64,000 nucleotides of DNA, from NCBI GenBank assembly GCA_022225965.2, contig JAKJXP020000015.1, positions 533,750 through 597,749 on the forward strand, in the 5' to 3' direction. This document shows positions 57,801-64,000 of this stretch, one piece after another. The notes under the pieces were generated by a model. That model ran no database searches. It was not told the DNA's origin and saw only the letters and a list, made by a program, of their open reading frames with translations. The DNA is from Diatrype stigma. Taxonomy: Eukaryota > Ascomycota > Sordariomycetes > Xylariales > Diatrypaceae. Position 1 is the first letter of the stretch. The number at the start of each line of letters is the position of its first letter. The translations under genes were made by a program, and so were the position numbers.

Positions 57801-60800
57801 ATGATGCTCCGAACTATCGATGCCTAGCACTAACTGCTATGTAGCCTGGTAGGTAGCAATTCAACTTGGGGAGTCAACTCCCAATATGTAGAATGATCTA
57901 CCCATCTACGCTATGCGTCGTGCCAGGCTGTCAGGATCGTTGATAGCAACAGGACCTTTAAGCCAGCCAGCCTACATAACATGTCTGAGCTTGCAATCAT
58001 ATATCGCATCCACAGCGAACTGGCCCTACTGCTCGTTCCGCGCATACGGGATGCTGCGTAGGCGTGGAGCAATCGGAATGCTCTGTAGCCTGTAGGGATT
58101 TCAGTGGTCTGTGGTACTTCTTCGGCAAAGCACGTGGGTAGATGAGAATAGAATCGCTAGCCGTATTGCCTACATACTTTACCTAGTACTTGCTCTTGCT
58201 TTTGACCCTTGCTTGACTTGGCGTTTTGTCTGTCTTCGTACATCTATTTCGTACACAGTACCATGAGGCAATATGAATGTGTTACTGAGTAGGTAACTGG
58301 AACTATTATAGGCAACCCATTTTCGTAGATTTACCCCTCAGCCACCACAACCTCCACCACTTACCAGTTATTTTCGATCCTCAGCATACCTGGTACTATG
58401 TCTTACGGGTGTTTGTGACCACGTTATAACGCCAGAGATACGAAGTAAATAGATCACAACCCGAATGGAGAAATTCCTGACACGAGAATGTTTCTTTTCT
58501 AAGATCGACCACTCATCCCGAAATAATCGACCACAGCGCAAACCCAGTGATATCACGCTATACGATGCGTATCGTGCATAGCCTAGATTTCCTCGAACCA
58601 TTTCTCTCTATACGCGAACACCGTTTAGTTACCAAAAGTTGATAGAGAGCCATAGCCGTGACGGTGGTGGGTAGCGACAAGTGACAGTAGGGTGGGACTG
58701 GTTGCGACAATGTCCGACCGGCACGGCCGACGTCCCCCCTCAGATGAGCCGGATGAGTGCGTAAGCCATGTCTGAGGTATGTGGAAAAGGAAGCCACCTT
58801 GCGTACTTGCGTCGACGCCTGCATATGGCGATGCCACCCCAAAGTTGCAAAGCGTGTTTCGGCGCCTATTGTTCATTCATTCGACTTACACGCATGTATG
58901 AGAGATCGGGACCTTGCTCGGATAGACGCGCAGTGCAGAGTGCACCCACTACTATGGAAATGCCAAATGGTTGCCGACTCTACCGAGCTACTTACCTAAC
59001 CTACGTAAGATGTCCTTTTCGGATAGCAGGAGTGGAGGAAGCAACTATCCGGGTCTGGACCGCTCGTCTTCCGACCGAGATCCCGTAGAACGTACCTGGC
59101 TGGCAGGTACGCGTATCCATTACAGTAATGACGTGGGGAAAGAGGCTGAAGCCTTACCTTCCGAATCGCGACCGACGTTTCGTTCTGTTCTCCGTTGTCC
59201 GTTGTCCGCTCTGCGATTCGTCCTCCAGTTCCCCGAGCCCAACACTCAGCCACTCCTGAACGCAGCCAGTAAGAAAGAAAATGGACGTTTTAGCTTGGGG
59301 ATTTCTCGATGCAAAATCGCTTATCGTGCAATGAGAAGCAGGACAGTTCCGACCAAAGCCATGTCAGAGCTTCGGGTTGCACCTAAACTGGCCTCTAAAG
59401 AAGAAGCAGGCGAATAGACGCCAGCTGGTCGCAGAAGGCCGGCCGAATGAGTCCAGCCACGATGCCGTTACAGTCGCGGCTAATCAGCCTTGCCTCTGAG
59501 CAATAATGATGCTTACATGTCAAGGTATACATGGTACGAGACTCGGTCTCGCTCTCGTTAATATGTGCACTTCCTCGCCCCATGATACCTGTTTGAACCA
59601 GCAGACAGAGGAAAATAATGGCCGGGGGGCAGCTCTTGGTGTCGGCGCTCATTCACCCGGTGCATTCCCACACAGAGTGGCTTCCCCTTCAATACTTCAG
59701 TGCACTTGCCGGATTTCGAAGAACGAACGTGGCTGAGCGCGCTTCTTCCCGGGGCCCCAAGGCGGCGATGACTTACCCAAGTCCCACGTCGTCCGGGACT
59801 CGGGCAGGTCGGGCTCGCAGTATCGCGCTCGAGCCTAGCGGCGAGCTGAACGAGAGGGGACTCCAGCCAAAGATCGATCCGATTGCAAGTTGGTTACTGT
59901 ATGCCGGCGGGTAGCTGTGGGGTTGACGAGGATTCCCTGGACGGATGTTGCTATAATTGGAGCGCTCGGCAAGATACGTACAGTAGTGAAATGCAGCCAG
60001 TATTTCCTCTTTAGATCAACATTGATGCGAGGGACCTTGTTCAGCAACCCAAAAATATACTAGTTAGACTATAGTAGACAAGATTGATAACAAGATTGAT
60101 AAGACTCGACCTTGTACTCGGAGATATGGGCACGAACTTGGAAAAATGAATCACAAGCAGCATCTAGACTAACATGTTGGCTCGCTAGTTGATTGTCCGG
60201 TTCTACCTACTATAGTACATAGTATTTGCTGGAAGATGTATATCGATTGGTTCGAAGATGCCGGTGATGAACTCAAAGCTGGAGGTAAATTGTAAAGGCC
60301 AATACAATATCAGACTCATATGTACTCTATAAGGGCAATATTCCCGAGGTCCTTGTCTCCCTACGCCAATGGCAACAGAAGATTCCAATGGACCAATTCA
60401 AGAGCACGCTCAGTCTGGACTTTCACGATTCCTCAACTCCTTGGCCAAGTAGCTTATCGGCCCCATAAGTGATCAAACTCCTCTTCCAGCAAGCCCAAAG
60501 TAACGTCAAATCAAACCCCGCTTGCCTCCTTACGCCGAGGCGCTACGCCTCGCGTCAAGATGATGACATCGGCGCAAGACTGACGAGGCTTTCCTCGGGC
60601 ACCTTCAAATCCTACGACCACAAATACGATCCTCACATGAAGAGAGAGCCAGGATCGATTAGATGGCATCCATGTGCATGTGCGCGAACAACGTGTGGTT
60701 CATGCAGGAAAAAAGCAATGGTGCCCGTCGTGATCCGCCAGGAACCAAAGCCCGACTTCATGAATCATACGCGGCTGATACATGTCGCGCAATTGGATGG

Positions 60801-62695
60801 TCAGACAGGTACCAGTAGAAACGCAATCCCCTACTCCATCCGTTTCGGCAAGGCTGACAGATGTGTCATTTTCATGCTTATTGACTGAGTAATGCTTGTT
60901 CGCCACGCATAGCTGCCAGATGTCATGGATTTACTATGTAGACAACGGCACTCGATGGTGCTGTCCCCAGGGCGCTTTCTGCGCCTGGGTATGCCTTGTA
61001 CGACCTCCTTGATATGTGCCACCACCACCAAGAGCCAAAACGGGAATTGAGGCTCCGGCTCTCATTTCCACCATCCAATACCCATAGCTGCACTTCAGCA
61101 AGGGTAAAAGTGCTGAGAATAGCACGTATATACGGGCATGTTTTCTCGCTTGGAATTCTAGGCCATGTTCGATATCAAGCCATTCATGAGTTTGCCTATT
61201 TTTAAGCGGAGATCAGGGGCTGCTTCACTCAGAGCTCGCATCGATAATGTAACAGCCACCTCAGGTACTAGGCTTCCTCGGTCACTCGAGTGCAGAACCT
61301 AACTATGTGGCGGCTCAGCACGACATGGTTGTTTGAAGATACAGGCTAACCAGTATTGGCCGGTTAATTTGCACTTTACGAGCCTACAGGTTTAGGGGGC
61401 TGGTTCCCTCTCAATATGAAGGTCTATATCCAGACATGCATCTTCGTCCCCGGTAGGTATTGGTCATCGTTGAGATAGAACATCCCCATGATTGCAACTG
61501 GAATGCTAAAGAAGATCTAGATTGTAACGCCTGTTGATGATATAGTATTACCTTGATGTTAAATGCTCTACAAATCTTGATGTCTTGGGTTCACGATTAG
61601 GAGAGAAGTGCGGATCTATCATATAGGATCTGCATAACGTCGACGTCCAGGGACCAACACGTCCGCTTCCTAGGCGAAAACAACACTAATTACTGCAAGT
61701 CTGCAGCGTTTCTTAGTTCTCGCTATCATACTTGGTAGGGGGCCTATTGAACTATCGATACTCTGTCTGGCATGGTTGGTCTCAAAGGACATGTACGATC
61801 CAGGGCAGATCAAATCAACTTGGCCTGTACTGACAGAACATTGCCAGCCTTGTTCTCTTCTTGTATGGTCCGTCTGATATGATAGTCCTACACAATGGTT
61901 GATTCTTTTCACCCCTGGTCCCCCGACAGCATGAATCATAGTCTTGTAACCACTTCTAGAATATCGAGACTCCTTTCTCACGCTTGAACAAGGGCGCATG
62001 CCGACTTCCCGATACCGAGCTATCCTGACTGCTCTCTGTCAGGGGATAACTTACTTGGGGGATATATAAGGGACCGTTTCCTCCAATATAAATTCCATAG
62101 GCTGGAGAGTTATTCTAGTTCCCACCTTACCCCCCCCCCCCCCCCCCTAATTACTTCGCGGCTGTCCTATCACTCCAGGCGACAAAGCTCAGTTCTCCCC
62201 CAAAACCGTGATGCCCGATTGCCACGCATCATAAAGTGTTGTCACACTTTTATGTACGAGTAAACATGGGTACTATCTTGTAGCCTTTTAATTCGCACGC
62301 CCCTCAAGACTTCATCATATCCAGATGTGATTAGACCTGATATCTTAAGCTACATACTCTAGACATACATACCTGATTACATTATCATAACTGGTATAGT
62401 CACATATAGATCTAGTACGAAGTGAGAGAATGGCATTGGATTGACGTCAACGCGCAATGCGAGATTGGTATAACTAGTCTGTTGACCCCTCGCCATCCCA
62501 CGCCAATTGAAACCTGAGGGGGGAGTCAACGAACGCCGGGACGGTTTGGGGTTCGAAAGAGTGTAAAATGCAAAGCCTGCAACTATGTAGAATGAAAACC
62601 CTCTTGTCCCACTTCCTTTCATGAAGCCCACTCCCTTCCCCTGCCTGTTACGTCGTTGATGGTCACCCACGAAGCATGCCACGCCATACTACTTG
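54835..62695. other. 7.9-kb gene-poor spacer
   Basis: The first kilobase is likely leader and promoter of the 886-aa gene. The rest contains only short frames, none with a domain. A CAGCA tandem run is at 57522-57542, TACCTACATA-like runs recur, and an 18-base C homopolymer is at 62130-62147. The most gene-like candidates (58971-59417 and 60469-60888) were not accepted. No transposon ends or RNA genes could be recognised. Confidence 0.45.
62130..62147. repeat. 18-base C homopolymer
   Basis: An uninterrupted run of 18 C. The length may be inexact because such runs are hard to sequence. It lies about 0.5 kb beyond the stop of the edge gene. Confidence 0.85.
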
Positions 62696-64000
62696 TCAGC
62701 GTTCATAGACCCGGCGCTTCCCTTCGTCACCTTCTACCCCCTCAATCGCATTCTGTAGGTAGATCTGTCGCCCCAGAGATTCAACCGACCGCCTCACATG
62801 CTCTGTTGCACGTGTCTCGGTATCGGCAAGTCTAAGAGCCACAGCATTGGAAAAGCTGCCTCTGGCTACATTGGAGGGTAGGCCTCTGAGCCCCCACTGT
62901 TGACGTCCTGATAGCTGTGTGGAGTAAGGGGATCCGAGCGAGTCGTCTAGTAGTCGTTGTGCCGGTTGGATGTCTTCATTGACTTCTTTTTGCTTCCTCA
63001 GGGGCCCTGCCAGTAGCTTGGCTTTCTTCAATGTGATGTTGAGGTAGGATTTCACTTTGAGAGCGCGGTCGGGGGTTATGAGCTTTTCGGAAGTAGCTAT
63101 TTCCATAATGGATTCATCGTATGCCCTGTTCCGCTTCACATGTATGCTGTGAGGCTTGAGTGGGGGTTAGCCATCAACCATATATCCTCGTCGTTGCATG
63201 TTGCTAGTAGTCAATATGGTAGGTGAGGAGAGTGTTGCGAGACCACATACTATCAGATCTCTTAAGAAGGGACTCATCTGGTCGGTTCTGATGTCTTCGA
63301 GTTTGTGGTCGATAGCAAACAGCATGCGGTAGCTACCATGCGAGATGTGCAAATGGAGAAGCTGCGTCTTCGCAACGAGGGCGTTAAAAGATTCCTCTAG
63401 GGTCGTGTTGCGTGCCGACGAATAGATGGCTCTTGTGTACCAGGTTCCTGGATTTTTCAATAGGGTCTGGATTTTGCGTGCCAACTCCGCTACCTCGATG
63501 ATGATGGAGATTACTTCACCTGTTACTCCCGGGGAGGGCGGGTGATGCTGAGATATCTGATGTAGTATGTTCAAGAGATGGTTGACATTCTTCTCCTGGT
63601 CCCGGAAAGCCGAAGGGCCTTCTTTTATGTCTTTCACGATCTGGCAAAGCACCGTGCCTGCTGATATGCAGTAGGATATGAGCTGGGTAGTGCTTGCAAC
63701 AGCGCTTACCGCTTCCATGTCGAGACTGGGGTCTGGCATGAAATCCTGACCTGAGTTGATCCTACAAATGATTAGGTCCGACGGATAAGGGCCTATACGA
63801 TTTGAGCCCCCTGAAACAGGCTCTTGTTATGGTCTACGCGAGGATAGGACTTTAGTACTCACCATTGGGTTCTGAAGGCTGAGGTACATATCAGGGGTCT
63901 GGATCGCGTGTTGTTGCTGTTGCGCTCGCTGTTGCCGCTGTTGCAGTTGCAGCTGGTGCTGGGAGTGGGGCCGCGGTTGCGGGATCGAAGACCGGGATAG
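62696..64000 (-). CDS. Q-rich protein with NLR/STAND-type N-terminal-like domain (5' end outside window)
   Basis: Only the last 363 codons are in view, in three exons: 64000-63863, 63745-63251 and 63154-62696 (introns of 117 and 96 nt). The first exon is Gln-rich (HQLQLQQRQQRAQQQQHAI) and ends QNPM. The acceptor at 63746 continues with DFMPDPSLDMEAVSAVAST. The next about 150 residues (ISYCISAGTVLCQIVKDIKE, helical, ending RDLI) resemble the N-terminal signalling domains found in fungal NLR-like and ankyrin proteins. The C-terminus is helical and charged, ending VYER, with no NACHT or NB-ARC domain after it. An ATG at 63739 would make a 317-aa protein without the Q-rich part; the open, in-phase splice makes me favour the longer form. 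Function is uncertain. Confidence 0.68.

Noticed and set aside
58971..59417. 148-aa frame starting MSFSDSRSGGSN
   Set aside because: The first 30 residues look like a disordered N-terminus, but the rest has no coding character and no splice gives a longer protein.
60469..60888. 139-aa frame with a CACARTTCGSC motif
   Set aside because: Cysteines do not form a known zinc or iron pattern; no homologous family recognised, no promoter or intron support.

Overview
The window is nuclear DNA of a filamentous ascomycete (Pezizomycotina). The core genes (KMT6-type histone methyltransferase, Pil1, PPZ phosphatase, AcrB, DNA primase large subunit) and the general style suggest a sordariomycete, but the species cannot be named from sequence alone. 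The supporting signs are many short introns (53-165 nt) with GTANGT-type donors and CTNAC branch sites, two Zn2Cys6 regulators, a fungal-type P450, Q- and A-rich low-complexity proteins, and long gene-poor spacers. Thirteen of the fourteen gene models were assembled by joining open frames across introns that I read by eye. Ten of the eleven spliced models have exon lengths that add up in frame; all of them deserve an RNA check.

Left part (1-10 kb): a mixed C2H2 plus Zn2Cys6 transcription factor cut by the window edge, a membrane-anchored cytochrome P450, a short-chain dehydrogenase convergent to it, and a second, six-exon Zn2Cys6 factor. This regulator/oxidase/reductase group looks like a small metabolic locus, although no scaffold synthase is in view.

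Middle (11-43 kb): housekeeping genes separated by long spacers. They are AcrB (ubiquitin-network membrane protein), a 92-aa cysteine-rich zinc-ribbon-like protein, PRI2 (primase large subunit, with a cell-cycle MluI box upstream), a PPZ-type phosphatase with an N-myristoylation signal, an EZH2/KMT6 homologue with a C-terminal AT-hook-like array, and the eisosome protein Pil1.

Right part (45-64 kb): an unknown 372-aa gene is divergent from a GH43 glycosidase. The 442-bp spacer between them carries a repeated CAGCT..GTGCGC element. An alpha/beta-hydrolase resembling carbohydrate esterases follows the GH43, so this may be a small hemicellulose-related group. Next are an 886-aa disordered protein of unknown role, a 7.9-kb spacer without a convincing gene, and at the edge the 3' part of a gene that joins a Q-rich N-terminus to a domain resembling the N-terminal domains of fungal NLR/STAND proteins.

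Spacers make up more than half of the window. They hold microsatellites, short tandem arrays (three different ones within 630 bp at 26.97-27.60 kb), a recurring perfect palindrome TACCTAGGTA, an A-rich tract and a few strong hairpins. I see no intact transposon, tRNA, rRNA or CRISPR array.
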